From Bog-532 sp963824545 (GTDB lineage: Bacteria; Actinomycetota; Actinomycetes; Streptosporangiales; Streptosporangiaceae): a stretch of 64,000 nt of DNA. The position numbers and the translations under genes are program-made. This document shows, one piece after another, positions 44,173 to 51,931 of the stretch (position 1 is the first letter of the stretch; the number at the start of each line of letters is the position of its first letter). Under the pieces are notes generated by a model. The model searched no databases and was not told the origin of the DNA. It was given only the letters and a program-made list of their open reading frames with translations. The stretch lies in contig CAWGPP010000003.1 in the NCBI GenBank assembly GCA_963824545.1, forward strand, positions 55,075 to 119,074, written 5' to 3'.

Positions 44173-44880
44173 TCAGCGCGAGCGGGGCACGTTGGCGCGC
44201 GGAACCATGTACCGGTAGCCGAACCCCCGGACCGCCTCGATCGGCAGTCTCGCCGTGGCCGGCTGGCCGAGTTTACGGCGCAGCCGCATGACGCCGAATT
44301 TCACCCGGTCCGGCCCCACCCCGAACGGGTCATTCCAGGCCAGCTCGAGCAACTGCTCCGCCGACAGGGTCTGTCCCGGGTGCCGGATCATGGCCGCCAG
44401 CAGGCGGAACTCGGTCGGGGTCAGATCGGCCGACGCGCCGTTGACGCTAACGTCGTGGGAGGCGAAGTTCACCAGCAGGTAGCCGTCATCGTAAACATCG
44501 GCCTGGTCCTGCGCCGCCCGCGGCCGCCTCAGCAGCGCCTGTACCCGCGCGGCCAGCTCGCGGTTGCCGAACGGCTTGGTCAGGTAGTCGTCGGCGCCGC
44601 CCTGCAGGCCGCGGACCTTGTCGCTCTCTCCCCCGTGCGCGGTGAGCAGGAGGACCGGGACATCACTCATGTCACGGATCCGCTCCAGGACCTGCCAGCC
44701 GTCGAGAGTCGGGAGCCCGATGTCCAGCACCACCAGGTCCGGGCGGCCGGCATGGAAATCGCGCAGTCCCTCCCGCCCGTCCGCGGCACCGGTCACGTCG
44801 AACCCGCTCCGGGTCAGCACGGTGCGGATGCTGAGCGCGATGTCAGCGTCGTCTTCGATGACCAGGACCCGGCTCGTCAT
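44173..44880 (-). CDS. OmpR/PhoB-family response regulator
   Basis: The 235-residue protein has a receiver domain (VLVIEDDADIALSIR, LVVLDIGLPTLDGWQVLERI with the Asp, LLLTAHGG, YLTKPFGNRELAARVQALL) and a C-terminal winged helix (VNGASADLTPTEFRLLAAMI, LLELAWNDPFGVGPDRVKFG, VMRLRRKLG, VRGFGYRY). It binds DNA as a dimer after phosphorylation. No cognate kinase is beside it; the multi-PAS kinase at 14-16.6 kb is one candidate, by inference only. Confidence 0.92.
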   Translation of the reverse strand: MTSRVLVIEDDADIALSIRTVLTRSGFDVTGAADGREGLRDFHAGRPDLVVLDIGLPTLDGWQVLERIRDMSDVPVLLLTAHGGESDKVRGLQGGADDYLTKPFGNRELAARVQALLRRPRAAQDQADVYDDGYLLVNFASHDVSVNGASADLTPTEFRLLAAMIRHPGQTLSAEQLLELAWNDPFGVGPDRVKFGVMRLRRKLGQPATARLPIEAVRGFGYRYMVPRANVPRSR

Positions 44881-45226
44881 GCCGAACGCTCCGATGACCC
44901 GTCGGCCCGCTCCCCGGCCGGCGCCAGGCCCAGGCCCCGCTCAGGTGGAGATCCCCCCATACCCCGCCTCCCCCGCGATGTTCCTGACCCTGATGCTCTG
45001 CTGACGGCATTATGTTCACATCTAGCTACACAGAGTTAAAAACTATCGTACCGACGTTACCCCGGTCAAGCGGGCCGCAGTTACCACCTGCAGCGCGTTA
45101 ATGCGATACGTTCGCATTTCATTACATAAAGTAAAAAAACATCTCTGGCAGTGCGTGACTAGGACCAAGCGTGATCACTCTCGGGGCCGGAACCTGACAT
45201 CAGGTAACCGGAAACCACGGAGAAAG

Positions 45227-45335
45227 ATGACGAGTAAAGGCCTGGTCATCGCGTCGACCGCGGTGGCCGTGCGGGATTAGCCGCCGCTGCCGGGCCACGC
45301 CCGGACGCGTTGCTGACCCAGACCCAGTCCCGGGC
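45227..45335 (+). pseudogene. Secreted-protein 5' relic (signal peptide start)
   Basis: An ATG at 45227 with a GGAGAAAG ribosome site encodes MTSKGLVIASTAVAV and then RD-stop at 45278-45280. One frame over the sequence continues as AGLAAAAGPRPDALLTQTQS, as expected for a signal peptide and mature start. It stops being protein-like where the MBL gene ends on the other strand. It looks like the first ~35 codons of a secreted protein with a frameshift. The AT-rich stretch 45000-45170 upstream probably held its promoter. Confidence 0.4.
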
Positions 45336-45341
45336 CGGGCC

Positions 45342-46145
45342 TCAATCGGGCAGCCGCTGGGTTTCGATACCCGGCATCACGACCGGCTCGAACTCCGGCT
45401 CGGTGAATTCCAGGCCGGGCTGCCCGGGGGTGACGCCGGTGAGCGTGAGCTCGAAGTCGCGCAGGTATTCGGTCTGGCCGTCAGCGGTGACGCGGAAGGG
45501 CCGGTCATGGCCCGGATAGATGACGTCGCCGATCGCCAGCAGCTTGTCGATGGTGCGCGCGGCCATCTCGGTGTTCCAGAACACGAGCGCGTTGCGGCGT
45601 TCCCGCGCCACCGTCGCGTTCTGGATCGAGTCCCCGGTAATCACCGCGATGCCGTCGCCGGCCGCCACCGCGACCGCGATCGTCCCGGCCGAGTGCCCGG
45701 GAGCCTCGACGATCTCCACCCCCGGCAGCAGCCGGGTGCCTTCCCCGGCGACCCGGATCCGGTCTTCGTACCGGGTGACGACCGCGTCGATCCATTCCGG
45801 GCACGCGAAGTCGTTGCGGTGCGGGCGGCGCACGTACCGCCGTTCGTCCGGGTGCATCACCACCTCGGCCCGCGCGAAGATGTCAAGGTTCTCGATGTGA
45901 TCCCAGTGCGCGTGCGTGCAGACCACGGTGTCGATGCTGTCCCGGGTCAGGCCCCGCTGGCGCAGCGCGGCGTCCAGGACCGAGCGCCGGCCGGTATGGC
46001 CCGTGTCGACCACGATCCGCCTCAGCACCCCGTGATCGTCCAGCCCCTCGACGAGGGTGACCGAGCAGAAGGCGATGGAGCCCTGGTCGGAACCGAGCCG
46101 GTAACCGTCGAGCAGGGTCTCGACGTTCGGGCTGCTCAGTCTCAC
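45342..46145 (-). CDS. MBL-fold metallo-hydrolase
   Basis: I start at the GTG at 46145, which has AGGAAGGA upstream. A longer frame reaches 46328 but its first 60 codons only translate the hexanucleotide repeat and spacer. The 267-residue protein has the zinc motif THAHWDHIENL (HxHxDH), then MHPDERRYV, APGHSAGTIAVAV (His), VITGDSIQN (bridging Asp) and YPGHDRPF (last His). Five of the usual ligands are present, so it is probably active, as a lactonase or a thioester or phosphodiester hydrolase. No neighbour narrows the substrate. Confidence 0.85.
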   Translation of the reverse strand: MRLSSPNVETLLDGYRLGSDQGSIAFCSVTLVEGLDDHGVLRRIVVDTGHTGRRSVLDAALRQRGLTRDSIDTVVCTHAHWDHIENLDIFARAEVVMHPDERRYVRRPHRNDFACPEWIDAVVTRYEDRIRVAGEGTRLLPGVEIVEAPGHSAGTIAVAVAAGDGIAVITGDSIQNATVARERRNALVFWNTEMAARTIDKLLAIGDVIYPGHDRPFRVTADGQTEYLRDFELTLTGVTPGQPGLEFTEPEFEPVVMPGIETQRLPD

Positions 46146-46265
46146 GGCATTCCTTCCTGGTCGTCCGCCCGTGCTCGTCAAGCCGGCGCCAGCCAGCAGA
46201 CTAAACCGCCGGCCAGCGGCCCTGGGTGGCTGGCCCCGTCCGCGGCGGCGGCGAGCGGCAGCGGC

Positions 46266-46313
46266 CAGCGGCAGCGGCAGCGGCAGCGGCAGCGGCAGCG
46301 GCAGCGGCAGCGG
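46266..46313. repeat. Hexanucleotide tandem repeat (CAGCGG), 8 copies
   Basis: Eight exact copies of CAGCGG end 14 bases before the start codon of the winged-helix gene and lie 120 bp upstream of the MBL start. A change in copy number could alter promoter spacing or leader structure. Confidence 0.95.
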
Positions 46314-46327
46314 GATAATCTCACTCA

Positions 46328-47510
46328 ATGCGGCGAATCGGAGTGCGGGAACGGCGGGCCCGGCTCGGGCTGCGGCACCGGCTGGCGGCCGGCGCGCTGG
46401 CCGGGGATCCGGTTGAGGCGGCGGGGTCGCTGGTGGCGGTGCACAGCACCGACCCGTCGTCGGTGTACCTGACGTTGCTGGCCCGGATGACGGGCGGCGG
46501 GATCGCGGACGTGGAACGGGCCTTGTACGAGGACAAGACGCTCATCCGGCTGCTGGGGATGCGCCGCACGGTCTTCGTCGCCGCGCTGGACATCGCGCCG
46601 GTGATCCAGGCCGCCTGCTCGCGTGCGGTGGCCGCGAACGAGCGGCGGAAGCTGCTCGGCTATGCTGGCTGAGTCCGGTGTGGGCGACGACGTCGAGGGC
46701 TGGCTGGCCGAAGCCGAGCAGGCCGCCCTGGCGGCCCTGACCGCGCGCGGGGAGGCGACGGCGGCCGAACTGGCGTCTGATGATCCCCGGCTGCGGGTCC
46801 AGATCACGCTGGGCCGGGGCACGAAGTTCGAGGGCAGGCAGAACGTCTCCAGCCGGATTCTGCTCGTCCTCGCCGCGCAGGGCCAGGTGGTGCGGGGCCG
46901 GCCGCGCGGCTCGTGGACCTCGCACCAGTACCGCTGGGCGCCGCTCGCGCCGTGGTGCCCGCAAGGGCTGGACCACTGGACGACCGAAGCCGCCGAGGTG
47001 GAGCTGGCGCGCCGCTGGCTGGACGCCTACGGCCCGGCGACGCCCGAGGACCTGCGGTGGTGGGCCGGCTGGACCAAGACGCAGGTCCGGCGGGCACTGA
47101 CCGAGCTGAAACCGGCCGAGGTGGATCTGGACGGCGTGCCGGGCATCGCCCTGCCCGGCGACCTGGAGCCGCCGCCGGACGTGGAACCGTGGGCGGCGCT
47201 GCTGCCCGCGCTGGATTCCACCCCGATGGGCTGGCAGCAGCGGGACTGGTTCCTGGGCCAGCACGCGTCCCGGCTGTTCGACCGGAACGGCAACGTCGGC
47301 CCGACGCTATGGTGGGACGGCCGGATCGTCGGCGGCTGGGCCCAGGACCGGGACGGGCGGATCGTCTGCCGGTTCCTGGAGGACGCCGGCTCGGACGCGG
47401 TGGCGGCGGCGGACGCCGCGGCGCAGCGGCTGGCCGGGATCCTCGGCCCCGTCCGGCTGACCGCCCGCACCCGCGGCATGACCTGGCTGGAGCAGGAGCT
47501 GGCCGGCTGA
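46328..47510 (+). pseudogene. Winged-helix DNA-binding (HTH_42, YcaQ/AlkX-like) protein, one frameshift
   Basis: The ATG at 46328 opens a frame with the start of the HTH_42 family (VHSTDPSSVYLTLLARMTGG, ALYEDKTLIRLLGMRRTVFV) and ends at a stop at 46672. One frame over, from about 46655, MLAESGVGDDVEGWLAEAEQ and LARRWLDAYGPATPEDLRWW, then WDGRIVGGWAQDRDGRIVCR, continue to the natural end at 47510. One extra T (GGCTATGCTGGC) explains it. Repaired length is about 393 residues. Some family members are DNA glycosylases acting on crosslinks; whether this one is cannot be seen from sequence. Confidence 0.8.
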
Positions 47511-48087
47511 CGCAGATGCCCATCGTCCCGGGCCGCCCGGACAGCGGATCTTGAGCAGTTTCTGCTTGTTCCGCCACAAGGCCACGAAGTTAAGGCTTCC
47601 GACTCTGTCAAGGGGGTCTCTGGTGCGTGCCGCCAGCCCCCGTGTCCGACTTCTCCGGTTCCGCCGGACGCCAACGGCAGCACACGAGCTGTCGTCACGC
47701 CCGATTTGCCCGTGTTGACAAGCAGGTTGGAGCCGTAAACTACGCGACTGGATCGCGAAGACGCCACAGGCGCCGTTGAGGCGGTGTTCGTGACCGGGAC
47801 ACTCGTCCGCCGAGGAAGATGGCAACCTTTATGACTGATTGATCCAGGGTCGGGGTGTCCCGGGCGTGGTGTCGGCCGATGAGGTTCAGAGGGTGGGGCG
47901 TCAGGTCGGTGCGCCTCTGGCCGAACGGTGCGAGCTCGGCCAGCGGGGGCTCGTCGAAGGTTACGCCTGGCGATGTGGGTCGCAATCGGCGGGCGTGGTC
48001 CGCGGTCATCGTCACATCGTCGAGCCGCGCGCTGCGTAATCCGATTCAAGTTCGCGACAGATGTCACGTGGCCAACGTCGAATGCGG
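47511..48087. other. Gap containing repeat copy 1 and an unassigned frame
   Basis: The first 110 bases show nothing. The repeat at 47626-47746 follows. On the minus strand 47740-48015 is an open frame (LRPTSPGVTFDEPPLAELAP, LTPHPLNLIGRHHARDTPTL) with protein-like composition but no ribosome site, no recognisable family, and a start inside repeat-adjacent DNA. It could be the tail of a lost gene. Confidence 0.35.
47626..47746 (+). repeat. Dispersed ~120-bp repeat, copy 1
   Basis: It matches 49964-50086 in the same orientation with roughly 85% identity by eye, from CGTGCCGCCAGCCCC to AACTACGCG. Both copies hold the dyad GTCCGGTTCCGCCGGAC (one base off here). Together they flank the BBE-type flavoenzyme. 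Confidence 0.75.
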
Positions 48088-49470
48088 CTACCCCGCGGGA
48101 GGGATGTTCTGATTGAGACGGAAGAGGTTCTCGGGGTCGTACTGAGCCTTGATCTGGGCCAGCCGTGCGAACTTGCCGGCGCCGTACGCGGCTTTGATCC
48201 GGTCGTCGCCTTCCTCGGAGAGGAAGTTCACATACGCCCCTCCGGTCGCGAAGGGCTGCATGGCATCGTGGAAGGCTCGCGCCCACGATACGTTCGCATC
48301 GGTCGCGGCCGGGTCCTCCCACATCGAGACCGCGTTGAAGAGGAATCTGCCGTCCCGTCGACCGTAGGCCGTCTCATCTGCGGCGGCACGCGCGATCGCC
48401 CCGCCCCACAACACGATCTCGGCGAGGCTGAACGGTGATGGGACCTTCGCGGCGACATCGACCGCCGCGGCGATCGCGTCGTCCGCGAGCTCGGTGAGGT
48501 AGCCAGCTTTCCAGTAGGACTGGCGCCCCGGCGGCGCGAACTCATCCTGGATCGACTGCATGACCGTGTAGGGCATCGCGTCGACCACCTGGATCGGTGG
48601 AGCAAGGTCGAGCCACGGGCGGATGACAGCGCGCCCTTCGTCCAGATCACCCGACCAGCAGAAGATGACCACGACCGCGGGCTGGAAGTGCAGAGCTTCC
48701 GGCACGAACGGCAGCGGAGGCGCGGTCACGAACGTGGCTGAGATGCCGAGCTCGTCTGGTGCGGTGCGCGTCTGTTCACGATGGAAGGCGAGGATGTCGG
48801 CGGCCTGGGCCAGCGGCCACCCAATGAGCCCGCCGAGCACAACTGGCCCGACCGGATGCAGCTGGTACTCGAGGCTCGTGGCGACGCCGAAGTTGCCGCC
48901 GCCGCCTCGCAGCGCCCAGAACAGTTCGGTGTTCTCGTCGTCGCTGCACACGAGCTGCTCGCCCCCGGCGGTGACGAGATCGACCGAAACCAGATTGTCG
49001 CATGAAAGCCCGAAGCGCCGGGTGAGCCACCCAAATCCGCCCCCGAGAGTGAGGCCGGAGATACCCGTGGTCGAGACCACGCCGCCGGTCGTCGCGAGAC
49101 CGTGCGCCTGCGTCTCATGATCGAAGTCACCCCATCGCACCCCGCCCTGAGCGCGGACGCGGCGCGCTGCGGGGTCGACCCGGATGCCCTTCATGAGCGA
49201 CAGGTCGATGACAATGCCGTCATCACAGGTCCCCTTGCCCGCGGCACTGTGCGCGCCGCCCCGGACCGCGGTCGCAAGGCCACGCTCGCGGGCGAAGTTG
49301 ACGGCCGCGGCAACGTCGGCCGGTCCGGTGCAGCGCGCGACGACAGACGGGCGCTTGTCGACCATCGCGTTCCACACCGCGCGGGCCGCGTCATAGTCGC
49401 CATCGCCGGGTACGACGAGCAGGCCGCGAAATCCTGCCCGCAGCGAGTCCAGGTTCTCGGTCAGAGTCAC
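48088..49470 (-). CDS. FAD-linked oxidase of the berberine-bridge (BBE) type
   Basis: The GTG at 49470 is preceded by GGGGGAG. The 460-residue protein has an FAD_binding_4 (PCMH) domain: ARCTGPADVAAAVNFARERG, AVRGGAHSAAGKG with the His (~73) that commonly carries 8-alpha-linked FAD, and TTGISGLTLGGGFGWLTRRF. The second covalent Cys of plant BBEs is absent (GISG), so a mono-covalent flavin is expected. The C-terminal BBE motif YVNFLSEEGDDRIKAAYG and YDPENLFRLNQNIPP are complete. These enzymes oxidise sugars, alcohols or natural-product intermediates with O2. The gene stands alone between two repeat copies, which suggests it was acquired as a unit. Confidence 0.88.
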   Translation of the reverse strand: MTLTENLDSLRAGFRGLLVVPGDGDYDAARAVWNAMVDKRPSVVARCTGPADVAAAVNFARERGLATAVRGGAHSAAGKGTCDDGIVIDLSLMKGIRVDPAARRVRAQGGVRWGDFDHETQAHGLATTGGVVSTTGISGLTLGGGFGWLTRRFGLSCDNLVSVDLVTAGGEQLVCSDDENTELFWALRGGGGNFGVATSLEYQLHPVGPVVLGGLIGWPLAQAADILAFHREQTRTAPDELGISATFVTAPPLPFVPEALHFQPAVVVIFCWSGDLDEGRAVIRPWLDLAPPIQVVDAMPYTVMQSIQDEFAPPGRQSYWKAGYLTELADDAIAAAVDVAAKVPSPFSLAEIVLWGGAIARAAADETAYGRRDGRFLFNAVSMWEDPAATDANVSWARAFHDAMQPFATGGAYVNFLSEEGDDRIKAAYGAGKFARLAQIKAQYDPENLFRLNQNIPPAG

Positions 49471-49963
49471 GGTACATCTCCCCCAAACAATGTGAGATCA
49501 AGGGCCGCTGCTGCTCTCGAATCTCATCCGCTCGCGACATCGAACCCCCTTCTTTCGCTGACGGTTAGCAGGCCGACCACATCAGAGGGAGCGCAGCCTG
49601 GTAGCCGCCAGGAAGCGGCGAGCCTTGGCCCTCGTCACACAACACTGCAACCCGCGCGTGTGCAGGAGCGAAGCAGAGCGCGTGCAGATGGTATGGAGAT
49701 CTTCCCCCTGCGGTGTTCACGAGACCGCAATGCTGCCTGCTCAGAATCTGCCGAGCGCTGCAACGTGTCGGCAATGTCAGGCGCTGGAAGCCGCATACGG
49801 CCTGTGGCCTGCTTCTTTACAGGGTGGACCTGGATGGACTTGAACCATCGCCCTCGCAGGCGCCGATCCCATGCGAGCGGACGCCGGGTCCAGGGTCGGC
49901 GCAAGCTGATCGCGCAGCAAGTCCACGCAGTCAGGCATCAGCGCATCCGATCAGAGGGTCTGC
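49471..49963. other. Gene-free stretch upstream of the flavoenzyme
   Basis: Apart from a tRNA-like 3' half at 49823-49849 (minus strand), I see no gene here. It must contain the flavoenzyme promoter. Short frames across it are not supported by a start signal or by a family. Confidence 0.4.
49823..49849 (-). other. tRNA-like 3' half (T-arm plus acceptor strand)
   Basis: On the minus strand GATGG-TTCAAGT-CCATC forms a perfect 5-bp T-stem with a seven-base TpsiC loop, followed by CAGGTCC and ACC, as at a tRNA 3' end. Upstream GGACCCG could pair 6 of 7 with CAGGTCC, but the distance is about 66 bases in all and no D-arm or anticodon arm can be folded. I read this as a tRNA fragment or an attachment-site remnant, not a working tRNA. 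Confidence 0.35.
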
Positions 49964-50086
49964 GCGTGCCGCCAGCCCCGTGTCCTACTTGTCCGGTTCC
50001 GCCGGACGGCAACGGCAGTACACGAGCTGTCGGATCACGCGCCGATGTGCCCGTGTTGAGAAGCGGCGTCGGAGCCTAACTACGCG
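49964..50086 (+). repeat. Dispersed ~120-bp repeat, copy 2
   Basis: Direct copy of 47626-47746. Its right edge coincides with the point where the small gene downstream of the oxygenase loses protein-like character, as if the repeat marks a recombination border. Confidence 0.75.
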
Positions 50087-50261
50087 GCCTTGTGTTGCGC
50101 CAAGGCCTGGATCGCGGCGGATCGCCTCGTACGCGGCGGGCTGGGGCGTGGCTGGTGAGGTTCGCGTCATAGCCGGGCAGGGCAGCGCGCAGCGCGGTCA
50201 GTTCGGCCAGCATCCCGGCCGGGACCGATGCCCGGCCGCTGAACACATCCCAGCCGGTCAC
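50087..50261 (-). pseudogene. Small unknown protein coupled to the oxygenase, frameshifted and 3'-truncated
   Basis: A GTG overlaps the oxygenase stop (GTGA), a usual coupling. It reads VTGWDVFSGRASVPAGMLAE LTALRAALPGYDANLTS; then, one frame over, AAYEAIRRDPGLGA. Together this has the look of a short actinobacterial protein (WDVF...ALRAAFPGYDxTxT...YEAIRRxGG) that usually has ~70-80 residues. Similarity ends where repeat copy 2 begins. Function unknown. Confidence 0.45.
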
Positions 50262-51208
50262 GACGGGACCTGCGCCATGCGGATCGACTCGGCCAGCTCG
50301 GCAGGCGTGCGGCCATACAGCACGACCGGCGCGTGCCCGCCCGTCTCGCGCAGGATCGCCCGGTAACCCTGAGCGATGGCCGCGATGTCCCACCGGTCCC
50401 GGAAGTGGCCTGTCACGTCGCTGAGCGTCATTTCGCCATCTGCTTTAACCGGAATGCCCGGGTACATTCCCAGGCTTGGCAATGGGTTGCCTAGCAGCCG
50501 GTACAGCTGCCGGGGTCCCTCGAATGTGTCGCGGGCGTGCAGCCAGCGGTGGTTGTCGAGCAGGACTCCCTGGCCTGGCTGCAATGTCACGGTGAAGGTG
50601 TGCCGGTTGATTGCGGCCGTCAGTAGCGGGATCCACTCCGCGACGTCGGGCGAGAAAGACACAAGATCGTCTAGACGCAGCCGGATCGCGACCCTGGCCG
50701 GGCCGGGGCCGGGAACAGGGGTGAAGACCGCCCCGAGGTGGCCGGCGGCTCCGCCGAACAGCGCTGAGCGGGTACGGCTGAGCGCTTGCAGGGACTCAGG
50801 GCAGGTAGCGGCCAGATCATCATGGACGGCCAGGCCATCGGTGAACTGGCTGGCGCCGCCGACTCGGGCCTGGACCGTGCAGGTGAGCATCATAAGGCCC
50901 GGTGGATCAGGTACCCCGGAGCGATCGGTGTGCGCCACAAGTTTGCGGCGACTGAACCCTCCGGCGTTCGGCAGGTTCGCGGCCGGGCCGAGTTCAACGA
51001 TCGTGGTGACGCCGCGATCATCGCTATCGGGGTGGGCGGTTATGGACATCATCCGCCCGGCCACGGCGAGCATTGCCCCGACGCCGTAGGCACCGTCGAA
51101 CAAGGCCAGGCCATCCGAGCGCACCTGGTGACGCATCTTTTCCACGGTCGGTGGGTCAGCGATGTCACCGACCCTGTAGAGGCTGCTCAGTGCTGTGGCG
51201 GTGGCCAT
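50258..51208 (-). CDS. TauD/TfdA-like Fe(II)/2-oxoglutarate dioxygenase
   Basis: The 316-residue protein has the iron motif VAHTDRSG (His93, Asp95), the distal His within LDNHRWLHARDTF (~230) and a following Arg for 2-oxoglutarate, in the order found in clavaminate-synthase-like dioxygenases. Such enzymes hydroxylate or desaturate small molecules, often in natural-product or amino-acid modification. The gene diverges from a Nudix-XRE pair, with about 220 bp between the starts, and is followed by a small coupled gene. The substrate is unknown. Confidence 0.75.
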   Translation of the reverse strand: MATATALSSLYRVGDIADPPTVEKMRHQVRSDGLALFDGAYGVGAMLAVAGRMMSITAHPDSDDRGVTTIVELGPAANLPNAGGFSRRKLVAHTDRSGVPDPPGLMMLTCTVQARVGGASQFTDGLAVHDDLAATCPESLQALSRTRSALFGGAAGHLGAVFTPVPGPGPARVAIRLRLDDLVSFSPDVAEWIPLLTAAINRHTFTVTLQPGQGVLLDNHRWLHARDTFEGPRQLYRLLGNPLPSLGMYPGIPVKADGEMTLSDVTGHFRDRWDIAAIAQGYRAILRETGGHAPVVLYGRTPAELAESIRMAQVPS

Positions 51209-51428
51209 CGGGAGGGCCCTTCCTGGGATTGTTGATGAGCTTCCGGCCCCACGAAACCCTCACCCGGGCCGTTCGTCCACTGACAGATTGTCAACGTGGC
51301 CGCATGCTGCATCTGCGGCGGCCGGCGGCTGTTCCAGTGTTACGTTCGGCGTATTCGGCAAGTGCGATGCAGCCGTGACAGGGCCGGGCACAGAAGTCGC
51401 CGGCCTAGCGAGCATGAGGAGGGCACGA

Positions 51429-51926
51429 GTGAACGGTCAGCAGGGGCCGGTGGGATACCCGATCTCTGTCAAGGGCGTCGTGGTCCGGGCTGGGCGGGTG
51501 CTGCTGCTGAAGAACGAGCGTGACGAATGGGAGCTTCCAGGCGGCCGTCTAGAGGTCGGTGAGACCCCGGAGCGGTGCGTCGCCAGAGAGATCGCGGAGG
51601 AGACCTCCTGGACGGTGGTCACCGGCCCGCTGCTGGACGTGTGGATGTACGACATCGTGCAGGCTGAACGGCATGTCTTCATCGTCACCTATGGGTGCTA
51701 CCTGCCCGCAGCCGCCGGTACCCCGGACCCGGTGCTGTCCTTCGAGCACCAGCAGGTCGGGGAGTTCACCGAGTCCGAGGTCCGGGGTCTGGTGATGCCC
51801 CAGGGTTATAAGGACTCCATCGCCACCTGGTACGCCGTACTGCGGGTATCCGGCAGGGCTGGTGTCACCCGTGCGGATCTTCTGCGCACCGCCGGGGCGC
51901 CCGAATCGCACGAGGCGACCTGGTAG
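51429..51926 (+). CDS. Nudix hydrolase
   Basis: The GTG at 51429 sits six bases after GAGGAGG; the frame is open further upstream but without coding character. The 165-residue protein has VKGVVVRAGRVLLLKNERD and the Nudix box GGRLEVGETPERCVAREIAE ETSW (residues ~38-61): G-x5-E-x7-R-E-x2-E-E is complete, and the final Gly is Ser. It should hydrolyse a nucleoside diphosphate linked to another moiety, with Mg. It ends 5 bp before the XRE gene, so the two are co-transcribed. Confidence 0.85.
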   Translation: MNGQQGPVGYPISVKGVVVRAGRVLLLKNERDEWELPGGRLEVGETPERCVAREIAEETSWTVVTGPLLDVWMYDIVQAERHVFIVTYGCYLPAAAGTPDPVLSFEHQQVGEFTESEVRGLVMPQGYKDSIATWYAVLRVSGRAGVTRADLLRTAGAPESHEATW

Positions 51927-51931
51927 GGGTC

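Noticed and set aside
46266..46313. CRISPR-like array
   Set aside because: Units are six bases with no spacers, and there are no cas genes.
46146..46328. N-terminal extension of the MBL hydrolase with a Pro-Leu repeat
   Set aside because: The extension only translates the CAGCGG repeat; a ribosome site precedes the GTG at 46145.
49823..49911. Complete tRNA gene
   Set aside because: Only the T-arm and acceptor end are convincing; no D-arm or anticodon arm forms and the total length is too short.
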